NCBI GenBank assembly: GCA_963702055.1
Contig: OY969702.1
Location: 1,922,001 to 1,986,000 of the forward strand
Length of the DNA: 64,000 bases
From: CAWINX01 sp963702055
GTDB lineage: Bacteria; Actinomycetota; Thermoleophilia; Solirubrobacterales; 70-9
Direction: 5' to 3'
Shown in pieces: positions 50,446-58,453 of the stretch (position 1 is the stretch's first letter; every line of letters begins with the position of its first letter). Under the pieces are notes generated by a model that worked only from the letters and a program-made list of their open reading frames with translations, did no database searches and was not told the DNA's origin. Both the position numbers and the translations under genes were made by a program.

Positions 50446-51215
50446 TCCACCCCAACTTGATCAAACGCCGTGCCGACGAAGACGGACTGCCGGCCGGCGC
50501 GGTTGAGCGCGACTACGTCCTCGCGCACGTCCTCGCCGCGATCGTCAGGCACGACGAGCGAGGCCAGATCGTCTTCAAGGGCGGAACCGCGCTCCGGCTC
50601 TGTTACTTCGAGCACTACCGCTACTCTGCCGACCTCGATTTCAGCCTGATTGGCGGTCTCGGCCTTGATGCCGCGCGCCAGCTGGTCGAGAGCGCCCTGC
50701 AAGACTGCGCCGAGCAGGTCGGCTTTCCCTTGCTGGGGCTGAGCGATTCCGACCCGCCCCGGATCGAGTACGTCGGGCCGCTCGAGGCCAAGCCCAGGCC
50801 GCTGAAGCTCGACCTCGCCGACGACGAGTTGGTCGAGGACACGACCACGCTGCCGATCATTCGTCGTTACACGGACCAGGAACCCTGCCACTGCCTCGTC
50901 TACACACTGGAGGAAGTCGCTGCCGAGAAGCTGCGCTGCGTTATGCAGCGCCTTCAGTGCCGTGACCTCTACGACCTGGACAAGCTGCTGGTCGAGTGCG
51001 GGGTCGAGGCCCAGGCCATCTGGTCAGCCTTCGAGCGCAAGGCGCGCCACCGCGGCCTGGACCCCGAGCGCTTCGCCGAGCGCTTCAACGACCGAGAGGG
51101 CGAATGGCAGCGCCGCTGGGAAGCCGAGCTCGTGGAGTACCTGACCGAACCCCCGCCCCATTTCGGCGAGGTGAGACGCGCCGTGCGTCGCGAGCTGCGC
51201 TTTGTCCTCGGGTAG
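50442..51215 (+). CDS. AbiEii-like nucleotidyltransferase toxin
   Basis: 257 residues from GTG 50442. Motif I is FKGGTALRLCYFEHYRYSADLDFSL shortened as KGGTALR and RYSADLDFS, the GSxL/DLD-type signature of the DUF1814/MenT nucleotidyltransferase superfamily, with EEVAAEKLRCVMQRLQCRDLYDL as the helical motif with conserved Lys/Arg. Members add nucleotides to tRNA or other acceptors, halting translation. Paired with the preceding AbiEi-like antitoxin. Confidence 0.88.
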   Translation: MIHPNLIKRRADEDGLPAGAVERDYVLAHVLAAIVRHDERGQIVFKGGTALRLCYFEHYRYSADLDFSLIGGLGLDAARQLVESALQDCAEQVGFPLLGLSDSDPPRIEYVGPLEAKPRPLKLDLADDELVEDTTTLPIIRRYTDQEPCHCLVYTLEEVAAEKLRCVMQRLQCRDLYDLDKLLVECGVEAQAIWSAFERKARHRGLDPERFAERFNDREGEWQRRWEAELVEYLTEPPPHFGEVRRAVRRELRFVLG

Positions 51216-51310
51216 GCCGCCAACAGCGAGCCCCTTCGCGCCGCTGTGGCTCGGTTTCCCCGGTGTGGGAGTGACCGTAAGGTTGGGACATCACCGCGAA
51301 TGAGAAGCCG

Positions 51311-51541
51311 ATGCGCGACGTGCTTGACCTTGATGAGGCGACCAATCAAGCCGATGCATTCTTCAGCCATTTGAAGCGCGCCATTGACGGGACGCATCAT
51401 CACGTCAGTCGAGAGCACTTGGCCCGCTACCTGGCCGAAGTCGACTTCAAGTTCTCGACACACCAAGAGAACAATGCTGCGCGGATGAAGCGCCTGTTCG
51501 GACAGGTCCACGGGCGTCGGCTGAAATATCGACAGGTCTAG
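51311..51541 (+). pseudogene. C-terminal fragment of an IS1595-family (ISXO2-like) transposase
   Basis: 76 residues that read as the end of an ISXO2-like transposase (AFFSHLKRAIDGTHHHVSREHLARYL, EVDFKFSTH, GQVHGRRLKYRQV). The DDE catalytic core and the N-terminal zinc domain are missing upstream, where the AbiEii gene ends at 51215. Inactive remnant of an insertion between the two toxin-antitoxin pairs. It could still be expressed from the ATG. Confidence 0.75.
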
Positions 51542-51759
51542 CCCTCGCCCTTCTGTTCATGCTTTGCCGTATACCGGGAGTATGCGCTGAGCATGCCTGC
51601 AATCTGCGGGGGTGTCGTATACATGACGAGCGCAGACAGGATCTCTACCTGCTCGGGGCAGCCTGGCACTCCCTCACTTCTTAGAGCGGTTTGCAGCTCT
51701 TTCAGCTTCGCGTGGGCGGGAAGATGGAGCTTGGCAGCTTTGGTCTGGAGGGGGGCCAT
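51538..51759 (-). CDS. small hypothetical protein (73 aa)
   Basis: Overlaps the transposase remnant end by 4 nt, on the other strand. A helical protein (KLHLPAHAKLKELQTALR, QVEILSALVMYTTP, GMLSAYSRYTAKHEQKGEG) without a recognisable motif. Codon use looks protein-like, but there is no strong ribosome site and it could be a chance frame. Confidence 0.4.
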   Translation of the reverse strand: MAPLQTKAAKLHLPAHAKLKELQTALRSEGVPGCPEQVEILSALVMYTTPPQIAGMLSAYSRYTAKHEQKGEG

Positions 51760-51846
51760 TCAAAGGTGTCCTAGGTCCCTGTCAGAATACTCGTGGTATA
51801 CCGAAAACGGGTCTACCCTGTTAGATCCCGCCAAGGAGAAGGGGCG

Positions 51847-52437
51847 ATGAGCGAAAACGCGTCGGTCCAACCGCAGAGCCTCAATCGAGGCAAGTTCAAG
51901 GAAATGGTCCTCTACTTCTCCATGCGCTCAGCGGAGCTAGAAGACGAGGGCTTCGGCATGGTGAAGCTGAACAAGCTCCTATACCGCGCTGACTTCGAGG
52001 CTTACCGGACGCTTGGGAGCGCGATCACGGGAGAGACCTACGAGCGTCAAGAATTCGGCCCGGTGGCGCGTGATCTCCCCATCGTCCTTGACGAATTGGG
52101 AGCAGGCGGACGGCTGCGGTGGGAGCACATTCCGGCTGGCCCGTATACCCGTGATGTGCCCCGCGCTCAGGGCGACGACGATGTTATGCCCGACCAAAGC
52201 GTCTTTTCAGACGATGAGTTGGTCATCATGGAGCGTGCTCTAGGTGAACTTGCAACGCACGGCGGCAAGTCGGTGAGCAATTGGTCCCATGAGCAGTCTG
52301 CGGGATGGAACCTCGCAGGCGAGGATGGAAATACCATCGAGTACCGAACCGCCTTCATTTCAACTGACCAGCTTCCCCGCGATTTCATGAAACATGCGAG
52401 CGAGTATGTGTGCCAACAAGGCTGGGTAACGTCCTAA
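51847..52437 (+). CDS. Panacea-domain (DUF4065/SocA-like) antitoxin
   Basis: 196 residues from ATG 51847; GGAGAAGGGG is 4-13 nt upstream. The Panacea domain is seen in FKEMVLYFSMRSAELEDEGF, MVKLNKLLYRADFEAYRTLG and ITGETYERQEFGPVARDLP, with WSHEQSAGWNL near the end. Panacea proteins act as chaperone-like antitoxins neutralising varied toxins encoded next to them. The next gene, 21 nt downstream, is the natural partner. Confidence 0.85.
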   Translation: MSENASVQPQSLNRGKFKEMVLYFSMRSAELEDEGFGMVKLNKLLYRADFEAYRTLGSAITGETYERQEFGPVARDLPIVLDELGAGGRLRWEHIPAGPYTRDVPRAQGDDDVMPDQSVFSDDELVIMERALGELATHGGKSVSNWSHEQSAGWNLAGEDGNTIEYRTAFISTDQLPRDFMKHASEYVCQQGWVTS

Positions 52438-52458
52438 GCTGCCGCCAGTCTGTGAGAT

Positions 52459-52785
52459 GTGGCGCTCCCCCCCGGTCAGAACTACGAGCACATCTACCAC
52501 GACTCGTTTGAGAAAGCCAAGAGAGACCTTGGCGTTGCTGGCCGGTCCTTCGACTATTTTTGGCACGACATCGCGCAGAACCTAGACGACGATCCCTTCA
52601 ATGTCTACGTGCGAGAAGTGCCCAATACGGGGGGGTTTTGCGTCTACCCAACAAAGCCAGAGCACCCCGACTTTATTTCCTGCGTTGTCTACTTCTCGGT
52701 TGAGAGTGTTCCTGAGAAGCGGATCAACTATTACGGCCTAGAGGGTCTCCCTGAGGACTGGAAATACGTGCCGTTGCACTTCTAG
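52459..52785 (+). CDS. candidate Panacea-associated toxin
   Basis: 108 residues from GTG 52459. NYEHIYHDSFEKAKRDLG, FDYFWHDIAQNLDDDPF and a C-terminal FISCVVYFSVESVPEKRINYYGL strand-rich end. Aromatic and strand-rich small proteins that follow Panacea antitoxins are often ribonuclease- or ParE/HigB-like toxins; no catalytic residue can be assigned. Its stop codon interlocks with that of the minus-strand gene 52782-52973. Confidence 0.6.
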   Translation: MALPPGQNYEHIYHDSFEKAKRDLGVAGRSFDYFWHDIAQNLDDDPFNVYVREVPNTGGFCVYPTKPEHPDFISCVVYFSVESVPEKRINYYGLEGLPEDWKYVPLHF

Positions 52786-52973
52786 GTCGGGATATCGAAG
52801 CGGCAGGGGCCGAAATGCCCGGCCTGCAAAGAACAACGCTTCCCGTCCCAGGTCTTCGAGCACCGCGCAGGCTCACCCTTCTCCTCAGCGTTCGCAGGCT
52901 CGACGCCAAACAGCGTCTGTAGCGCTTGCGTTGGCTTCAGAGGGTCTAGCGAGACGTGCTCGTCGTCGGCCAT
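52782..52973 (-). CDS. small Cys-rich protein
   Basis: 63 residues from ATG 52973. The C-terminal half, ARCSKTWDGKRCSLQAGHFGPCRF, written shortly as RCSKTWDGKRCSLQAGH, has a C-x6-C-x8-C spacing with His that would suit a small zinc- or disulphide-stabilised motif seen in short actinobacterial and phage proteins. N-terminal part is acidic. Stops of this gene and the plus-strand toxin-like gene share CTAG (52782-52785). Confidence 0.55.
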   Translation of the reverse strand: MADDEHVSLDPLKPTQALQTLFGVEPANAEEKGEPARCSKTWDGKRCSLQAGHFGPCRFDIPT

Positions 52974-53027
52974 ACTCAAAGAAGATAGCCCTTGCGGCAA
53001 CGGACAGACTCGGGAAGGTGAGAATAG

Positions 53028-53162
53028 ATGGCAGGCAACCTCGATTCGAACAGCAGCCAATCCTTGATGCGGATTGCGGATCAATTGTCTCTGATCAACA
53101 AGAACATAGAGACGCAAAACGCGCTACTTAGAAAGCTGATCGAGCAGGCCGAAGCGAAGTAG
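53028..53162 (+). CDS. small coiled-coil protein (44 aa)
   Basis: ATG 53028 to TAG 53160-53162, with GGGAAGGTGAG upstream. The sequence is helical with leucine spacing (RIADQLSLINKNIETQNALL, RKLIEQAEAK) as in a short coiled coil. Probably an oligomerising adaptor or the start of a partner system; unknown. Confidence 0.6.
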   Translation: MAGNLDSNSSQSLMRIADQLSLINKNIETQNALLRKLIEQAEAK

Positions 53163-53270
53163 TGCCCCGGCGCTAGCTTTGTCAGCGCCCACATCACCAA
53201 CCAATTGCCACTGAGTGAGCGATTGATGAAATTCCTCGGACTCATGCTCGGAGAATGGAGGCTGACGCAT

Positions 53271-54473
53271 CTACTTAAAGGCTCCGAATTCTTGATTTGT
53301 CTGCTTGGCCGCAGCCGATGAGACGGTGCCAGTCGAGGTGGAACTGCGCGGTTTGTTTGTCGATGCCGTAGAGCTCGATGTCGTCGACCCCCCTCCACCT
53401 GTAGCGAAGGGATTGAACTCCTGCTGGGCCTGCTGGGCGGCAGCTTGAGCCGCGCCATTTGCGCTGTTCGACTTCGAACCGCTGCTCGTTGAAGCTGCAC
53501 GAGAAGACTTGCCGCCTTGCTTCTTGGATGAACTCGCTGTGCTGCCCGTCCCGGAGCTCGGCGAACTTGCCGATGCAGCGCTTGCCGTGCTGAACGCGTC
53601 TGTCGTCCGCGTGCTTGCCGGCCCGGCATGGCGGTGGCCGTGACCGACCAGATCGACGCCGCCGATGCCCGGGCCGATTACTCCACTGGCTAGACAAGCC
53701 AGTGCCGCTGCCCCGCAAACCCCGGCGGCGCGTGTTGCGCCACCTGCCGCCGCGGTGCTTGCCGGCTCGCCGGCGCCGCCAAGGAGTAGGCGCCGGGCCA
53801 GATCATGGAGGCGGTTCCACGCTTCGCCGATGCCGTGGCCCGCCTTCTCGGCCACCGCTTCGACCCCGGCCGGCAGGTGGAATCCGGCACCGCGTTCGGT
53901 GGCAATCGAGACCCAGGCCGCCAATCCCAGTTCGATCGCCAGCGAGTCGAGATCCTCGACCCCGAGCAGCTCACGCAGGTGTCTGAGGGCGGCGTGATGG
54001 CGGCGGTCGGCCTTGGCGTGGTCCCATCGCAGCGCTCTGCCGATTTCGCGCACCGACATCCCCTCGAAGTAGCAGAGCTCGATCACCTTGCGCTCCTCGA
54101 TCGGCAGCAGGTCGACGGCATGCTGAAGTTGATCGGCTCGATCCAACTCCAGCACCCTCTCCTCCGGCGTTGGTTTCTCGTCGGCGACCGGAGCAGCCGC
54201 GTCGATCTCGATCAGGCTCGGCGCTCGGCCCTGCGAGGTGAGCAGGTTCTGGGTGCGTCGCCAAGCGCAGTTGATCAGCCACCCGGTGGGGTTGTCGATC
54301 TCGGCTCCGTCGACGCATTGGCGCGCGTACTCCAGGCGTGCCCTGGCGAGCAGGTCATCACTGTGGTTCTCGACGAACTGATGCGAGAAGCGCTTGCGGC
54401 GGAGCAATTGCAAGAAGCCAAGCCGGGCAGCGTCCAGTTCAGTCTCGCTGAGCCGATCTGTCAGCTGGCTCAT
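53271..54473 (-). CDS. ECF sigma factor fused to a membrane anchor and a Ser-rich tail
   Basis: 400 residues from ATG 54473. Region 2: FLQLLRRKRFSHQFVENHSDDLLARARLEYA and WLINCAWRRTQNLLT. Region 4: AVDLLPIEERKVIELCYFEGMSVREIGRALRWDHAKADRRHHAALRHL, cited as LLPIEERKVIELCYFEG. One membrane helix (~270-290, AAGVCGAAALACLASGVIG) follows, then a ~120-residue Ser/Thr/Gly-rich extracellular tail with two short motifs, QQEFNPF and, at the very end, QTNQEFGAFK. A sigma factor tethered to the membrane could sense surface events directly. The tail motif is shared with 39861-40508. Confidence 0.75.
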   Translation of the reverse strand: MSQLTDRLSETELDAARLGFLQLLRRKRFSHQFVENHSDDLLARARLEYARQCVDGAEIDNPTGWLINCAWRRTQNLLTSQGRAPSLIEIDAAAPVADEKPTPEERVLELDRADQLQHAVDLLPIEERKVIELCYFEGMSVREIGRALRWDHAKADRRHHAALRHLRELLGVEDLDSLAIELGLAAWVSIATERGAGFHLPAGVEAVAEKAGHGIGEAWNRLHDLARRLLLGGAGEPASTAAAGGATRAAGVCGAAALACLASGVIGPGIGGVDLVGHGHRHAGPASTRTTDAFSTASAASASSPSSGTGSTASSSKKQGGKSSRAASTSSGSKSNSANGAAQAAAQQAQQEFNPFATGGGGSTTSSSTASTNKPRSSTSTGTVSSAAAKQTNQEFGAFK

Positions 54474-54569
54474 TTCCACGCAACAACATGGTGGCAGACC
54501 CCCTGAGCAATGTAAATCGCCAGAGTCAAGCGAGGCATCGCCGCGCCTCCGCGGACATCCCATCCAGAG

Positions 54570-55067
54570 ATGGGTCTCTCAAAAAACAGCTGGGGCGCTC
54601 AGTCAGCTACTCACCTGAGAGTCCTCCCCATAGTCGGGGTAATCGCGGCAATCCTTGTGCTTCCTGGCTGTGCCGGTGCGAATCGGGGTGGACCCAGCAG
54701 CGACACCAGGCTCGTTTGGGGCGTGCCTCGCGACGGGCTCGGCGTGGCGGAGTTGGCTGCTGTCCGCGGCGCGGCAACGGCTTTCGCCCACAGCTATCTG
54801 GAGTCGTTCCAAAGTCCGGCAAAGGCGGTGCTCCGCGATTCGAGCCAGGCCCTGCGTCGTCAGCTTCGTGAACTCGGCAGCCGCCTGGCGAAAGTGGATC
54901 CCCCACCGCCACCCCGCCTACTCGACGTCGAGCTTGACCCTCGCAGCGAGACACAGGTCGACGCCACCATCGCCCTTCAGCAAAAGGGCGCCCGACCGTT
55001 TCCCGTCTCATTCGTCCTCAATCTGATCGGTCGCCGCTGGCTGGTCACCAGGCTCCCCGGCAATTGA
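54570..55067 (+). CDS. lipoprotein, conjugation-associated
   Basis: 165 residues. Signal VLPIVGVIAAILVLPGCAG has lipobox LPGC. After a short linker, AELAAVRGAATAFAHSYLESFQ and RQLRELGSRLAKV lead to a strand-rich C-terminal domain (RSETQVDATIALQQKG, PFPVSFVLNLIGRRWLVTRLPG), which resembles VirB8-like NTF2 small domains. It is separated by 1 nt from the wall hydrolase gene, so it likely supports the conjugation channel at the cell surface. Confidence 0.65.
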   Translation: MGLSKNSWGAQSATHLRVLPIVGVIAAILVLPGCAGANRGGPSSDTRLVWGVPRDGLGVAELAAVRGAATAFAHSYLESFQSPAKAVLRDSSQALRRQLRELGSRLAKVDPPPPPRLLDVELDPRSETQVDATIALQQKGARPFPVSFVLNLIGRRWLVTRLPGN

Positions 55068-55068
55068 G

Positions 55069-56076
55069 ATGGGCGGCGAGATGGAGGCCTCCCAAGCGCG
55101 TGCCCCCCGGCTTCCGGCTCCGCTGATCGGGCTGCCGATTGGCGGCCTGGTCGGCTTGGTCGCCCTCGTCGTCTGCATTGCACTTTTGTTCGGCGGAACG
55201 CGCAATTGCGGTGGCGGCGCCGTCGGCTCAGTCCATGGCGTGCCGACGAAGCTGATCCCGATCTATGAGCAGGCGGCGGCTCGTTACGGCCTCGGCGATC
55301 AAGGCCCGGCGGTGCTCGCTGCGATCAACAAGGTCGAGACCGACTTCGGCCGCAACAGATCGACGTCCTCTGCGGGAGCGGTCGGCTGGATGCAGTTCGA
55401 GCCATCGACCTGGGCCAACTATGGGGTCGACGCCAACCACGACGGCCGCGCCGATCCCAACGATCCCTGGGACGCGATCTTCGCCGCGGCGCGCTACCTG
55501 CATGCCTCGGGCGCTCCGGCTGACTGGCACGCCGCGATCCTCTCCTACAACCACGCCGAGTGGTACGTGGCCGAAGTCCTTGCCGGCGCTCGACGCTTCA
55601 GCGGCGCCGCTGGCGTTCAGGTTGCCGGCTTCGGCGGCTGCGCCTCAGCTGACTCCGGTCCGGCGGTGCAGCGGATGGTCGGCGAGGCGGCGCGGATCGA
55701 CGCTCTGCATCTCGGCTACGTCTGGGGCGGGTCCCACGGACAGTCGCCGACCTCGCCCAACGGCCCCTTCGATTGCAGCTCGGCGGTCAGCCACCTACTC
55801 CAAGTCGGTGGCTTCGGCAATCCGACGATGGACACCACCGGGCTGGCGCGCTGGGGTGATCCCGGCCCCGGGCGGTCGGTGACGATCCACGTCAAGCCCT
55901 CCGGCGCTCAGGCCCACACCTTCATCGAGTTCATGCCCGGCGTGACGCCCCCCAGCGAGCGCTACTGGGGCACCTCGAACACGAACTCCAACGGCGGCCC
56001 GGGCTGGATTCCCCAGCGCGCCTTCGCCGCCGGCTATCTGGCCGGTTTTCAGCTGCGCCATCCACCGGGGCTGTGA
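55069..56076 (+). CDS. VirB1-like lytic transglycosylase with C-terminal NlpC/P60-like domain
   Basis: 335 residues. An N-terminal membrane segment (LPIGGLVGLVALVVCIALLFGG) precedes the SLT domain: YEQAAARYGLGDQGPAVLAAINKVETDFGRNRS, cited as AAINKVETDFGRN with catalytic Glu, plus SAGAVGWMQFEPSTW and AARYLHASGAPADWHAAILSYN. The C-terminal part has YVWGGSHGQSPTSPNGPFDCSSAVSHLL, cited as FDCSSAVSHLL with the catalytic Cys, and a His in AQAHTFIEF. Together these cut glycan strands and peptide stems to open the wall for the channel. Confidence 0.9.
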   Translation: MGGEMEASQARAPRLPAPLIGLPIGGLVGLVALVVCIALLFGGTRNCGGGAVGSVHGVPTKLIPIYEQAAARYGLGDQGPAVLAAINKVETDFGRNRSTSSAGAVGWMQFEPSTWANYGVDANHDGRADPNDPWDAIFAAARYLHASGAPADWHAAILSYNHAEWYVAEVLAGARRFSGAAGVQVAGFGGCASADSGPAVQRMVGEAARIDALHLGYVWGGSHGQSPTSPNGPFDCSSAVSHLLQVGGFGNPTMDTTGLARWGDPGPGRSVTIHVKPSGAQAHTFIEFMPGVTPPSERYWGTSNTNSNGGPGWIPQRAFAAGYLAGFQLRHPPGL

Positions 56077-56095
56077 ATCAGGAGGTGGCTCAACC

Positions 56096-56476
56096 GTGAC
56101 CGCATATGAGGTTGAACTGATCGCCCGTCGCGTCGTTGAGCTGCTTCGCTCTGAGAAACCCGAACCGGGCCCCACCAGCCTGATCGACGCCGCCGCCTTG
56201 GCGGGCAGGCTAGGCGTCAGCCGGGCCTGGGTCTATGAGCATGCGGAGCTGTTGGGCGCGCGTCGGCTGGGCAGGGGATCCAAGGCGCGGCTTCGCTTCG
56301 ATCCCACCGATGCCGAACGGGCTTTTGCCGATCGGGCCAAAGCCGATCCCAAGAGAGGGGGAGATTCCTCGCGGCTCAGGGATAGAAGGGATATGGCCCC
56401 GGTGATCGATCCACGCTCCGATGCGCCGCTTCTCCCGATCAAGGGCAGGCCCGCTCCTGGAAAGTCGGGGCGGTGA
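56096..56476 (+). CDS. excisionase-like helix-turn-helix protein
   Basis: 126 residues from GTG 56096 with AGGAGGTGG 8 nt upstream. DAAALAGRLGVSRAWVYEHAELLGARRLGRGSKA is a MerR/excisionase-type winged helix, cited as LAGRLGVSRAWVYEHA, with SKARLRFDPTDAERAF as the wing. Its position between the wall hydrolase and the integrase is usual for xis, directing integrase toward excision. Confidence 0.82.
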   Translation: MTAYEVELIARRVVELLRSEKPEPGPTSLIDAAALAGRLGVSRAWVYEHAELLGARRLGRGSKARLRFDPTDAERAFADRAKADPKRGGDSSRLRDRRDMAPVIDPRSDAPLLPIKGRPAPGKSGR

Positions 56477-56588
56477 GCAAGGCACTCCGCAGCCTCATCA
56501 ATCGCCGCAGCGTCTCGGGCGTATCCTCAGCAGCTGAGGTCGGGCGATCGCGACGAGGTCGGCGCAGCTGAAGACAGGAGATCCGCCG

Positions 56589-57839
56589 ATGCAACGCAAC
56601 CCAGAAGGTCAAGTCATCGAGCCAAGCGGCAAGCAGCGCAGCTTTGCCCTTCGCTTCCATGCCTACGGTCGCCGTCATTTCTTGACCTTGGGTCGCCCGG
56701 AAGCGGGATGGACCCGAAAGCGGGCCGAGGCCGAGCTGCGCTACGTGCTCGCCGACGTTGAGCGCGGAACCTGGCAGCCCCCGGTCAAGCGGAAGGCCGC
56801 CAAGCCTCCTCCCGAGGAGCCAGATTTCCACGCCTTCTCCTCCGCCTGGATCGACCGCCACAAGCACGAATGGTCGCCGCGAACCGTCGAGGACTACCAG
56901 TGGGCCTTGGTCCACCATCTGCTCCCGTTCTTCGCCGATTACCGGCTCTCGGAGATCACGATCGAGCGAGTCGACGCCTACAAGGCGGCCAAGCTCGCCG
57001 ACGGCAAGCTCTCCCCGACCTCGATCAACAAGACCCTGACGCGGCTCGGACAGGTCCTCTCCGACGCGGTCGAATACGGCTACTTGGATCGCAACCCGGC
57101 GACGGGACGACGGCGCCGCTTGAAGGCCCCTCAACCGAAGCGCCATTGGGTCGAGCCCGAGCAACTGCTGGCGCTTCTCGAAGGCGCCGACCTCTGGCAT
57201 CGCCCGCTGCTTGCCACCCTTGCCGGGGCGGGGCTGAGGATCGGCGAGGCCTGCGCCCTGAACTGGAGCGACGTCAACCTCGCGACCGGGACGCTCACCG
57301 TCGGCGAGTCCAAGACCGATGCGGGCGCGGGGCGCCGCGTCGACCTGCCCGGCGGGCTCGTCGACGAGCTCTCGGAGTGGAAGGCCCGCAGCCCCCGCCG
57401 GCGCCCGAGCGACCCGGTGTTTCTCTGCCGAGCCGACGACAAACGCAATCGTCGACAGACCAGAGACAATGCCGGGCGCCGGCTCAAGCGCTCGATCAAG
57501 CGAGCCAACGAGCGGCTCAAGCAGCTGGGCATCGAGCCGATCAGCGCCCAGGTGACGCCGCACTCCCTGCGCCGCACCTACGCTTCGCTGCGCGCCGCCG
57601 TCGGCGATGATCCGGTCTACATCGCCGAGCAGCTCGGCCACACCGATGCGCGCTTCACCTTCCGCGTCTACCAGAAGGCGGCGAAGCGCCGCCAGAAGCT
57701 CTCCGGCAGCTATCTCGACGCCTTCGATCGGGCGATCGATTGGGCAGAAATGGGCAGAAACTCCGATTCCGCCCGTTCAGCCGGACCTCGGTCAAAGGCC
57801 CGGCGGGCGCCTCGGCCGGCCCTGCCAAGCCATAACTGA
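56589..57839 (+). CDS. tyrosine integrase
   Basis: 416 residues. The N-terminal part includes a short AP2-like arm-binding segment (residues ~1-65) and a SAM-like core-binding domain (FHAFSSAWIDRHKHEWSPRTVEDY). All catalytic residues are present: Arg217 (GAGLRIGEA), Lys242 (ESKTDAG), His325/Arg328 (TPHSLRRTYAS), His351 (LGHTDARF) and Tyr361 (RVYQKA). It inserts and excises the element. ATG is preceded by ACAGGAG. The downstream 270 nt (57840-58112) has no recognisable gene and should include attR. Confidence 0.94.
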   Translation: MQRNPEGQVIEPSGKQRSFALRFHAYGRRHFLTLGRPEAGWTRKRAEAELRYVLADVERGTWQPPVKRKAAKPPPEEPDFHAFSSAWIDRHKHEWSPRTVEDYQWALVHHLLPFFADYRLSEITIERVDAYKAAKLADGKLSPTSINKTLTRLGQVLSDAVEYGYLDRNPATGRRRRLKAPQPKRHWVEPEQLLALLEGADLWHRPLLATLAGAGLRIGEACALNWSDVNLATGTLTVGESKTDAGAGRRVDLPGGLVDELSEWKARSPRRRPSDPVFLCRADDKRNRRQTRDNAGRRLKRSIKRANERLKQLGIEPISAQVTPHSLRRTYASLRAAVGDDPVYIAEQLGHTDARFTFRVYQKAAKRRQKLSGSYLDAFDRAIDWAEMGRNSDSARSAGPRSKARRAPRPALPSHN

Positions 57840-58112
57840 GCCTTTTTCCGCTTCCCGTGAAGTTCAGGGAGCGCCTGCCGACAAGACAATCGCGGAATTC
57901 GCCGATCACTTGATCGCAGAGATCGGTCGAGCGGCGCGTCTCGCGGTTGGCACACTTGATCAACGCCACCGCGCTGCCGCCTCTCGCGCAGAGTCGCTCC
58001 CGGAGTCTCCAAACGACTGCCGGGCGCGGCGTTTCCAGTGCCGGGCCTCAGACCGGTTAGGGTGGCCTTCGACGCCCAAAAGTCGAGCGTCAATCTGACG
58101 AGGAGGCCGACG

Positions 58113-58346
58113 GTGCCAGCCCATGAGATAGGCGTTCCGGAGCTAGTCGCAATGGCGGACGACGACCCGCGGTGGAATCTCCCGGCCGTCGCGTTTTTGC
58201 GCAATGGATCGACTGTCCACCTCGGACGGTCGTTCCGCCAAGCCCACGACGAAGTTAGACAAGCAGGGGACAACGACATCTACCTGGATAACCCGCGCAT
58301 TATGGCGAACGATCTACGCAATCTCGGCGTTTTCACCCCCGGCTGA
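58113..58346 (+). CDS. hypothetical protein (77 aa)
   Basis: GTG 58113 with GAGGAGG 6-12 nt upstream. VPELVAMADDDPRWNLPAVAFLRNG and GRSFRQAHDEVRQAGDNDIYLDN suggest a small mixed alpha/beta protein with a C-terminal helix. No family recognised. It lies 107 nt ahead of the acetyltransferase, on the same strand, at the edge of the RiPP region. Confidence 0.5.
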   Translation: MPAHEIGVPELVAMADDDPRWNLPAVAFLRNGSTVHLGRSFRQAHDEVRQAGDNDIYLDNPRIMANDLRNLGVFTPG

Positions 58347-58453
58347 GCTTAGATCGCCGTGATTAGATCCACCGTTGCAACCGGCCAAGCCATCGCGGTA
58401 AAGACCAAGGCGCTGAGCTGAGTCAACTGAATTCAACGAGAGGAGGCTGAGGG

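Larger units (their letters stand above)
16182..57839. mobile_element. integrative and conjugative element (ICE), MobF relaxase, actinobacterial T4SS
   Basis: The interval contains everything expected of a conjugative element: relaxase (28457-31675), coupling protein, VirB4, SCO6880, TrbL-, TcpC- and VirB2-like proteins, a VirB1-like wall hydrolase, SSB, excisionase and tyrosine integrase in that general layout. The right boundary should lie just beyond the integrase stop; the left boundary is placed at the first gene with element-like neighbours and could be further left. No att repeat was found by eye. Cargo includes an SOS mutagenesis cassette, two toxin-antitoxin-like pairs, a glycosyltransferase operon and several secreted proteins. 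Several small duplications and remnants show past rearrangement. Confidence 0.8.

Noticed and set aside
57840..58112. tRNA gene or attachment-site tRNA next to the integrase
   Set aside because: I looked for a T-loop GGTTC and a cloverleaf and found none; no direct repeat with the left side of the element was seen by eye.
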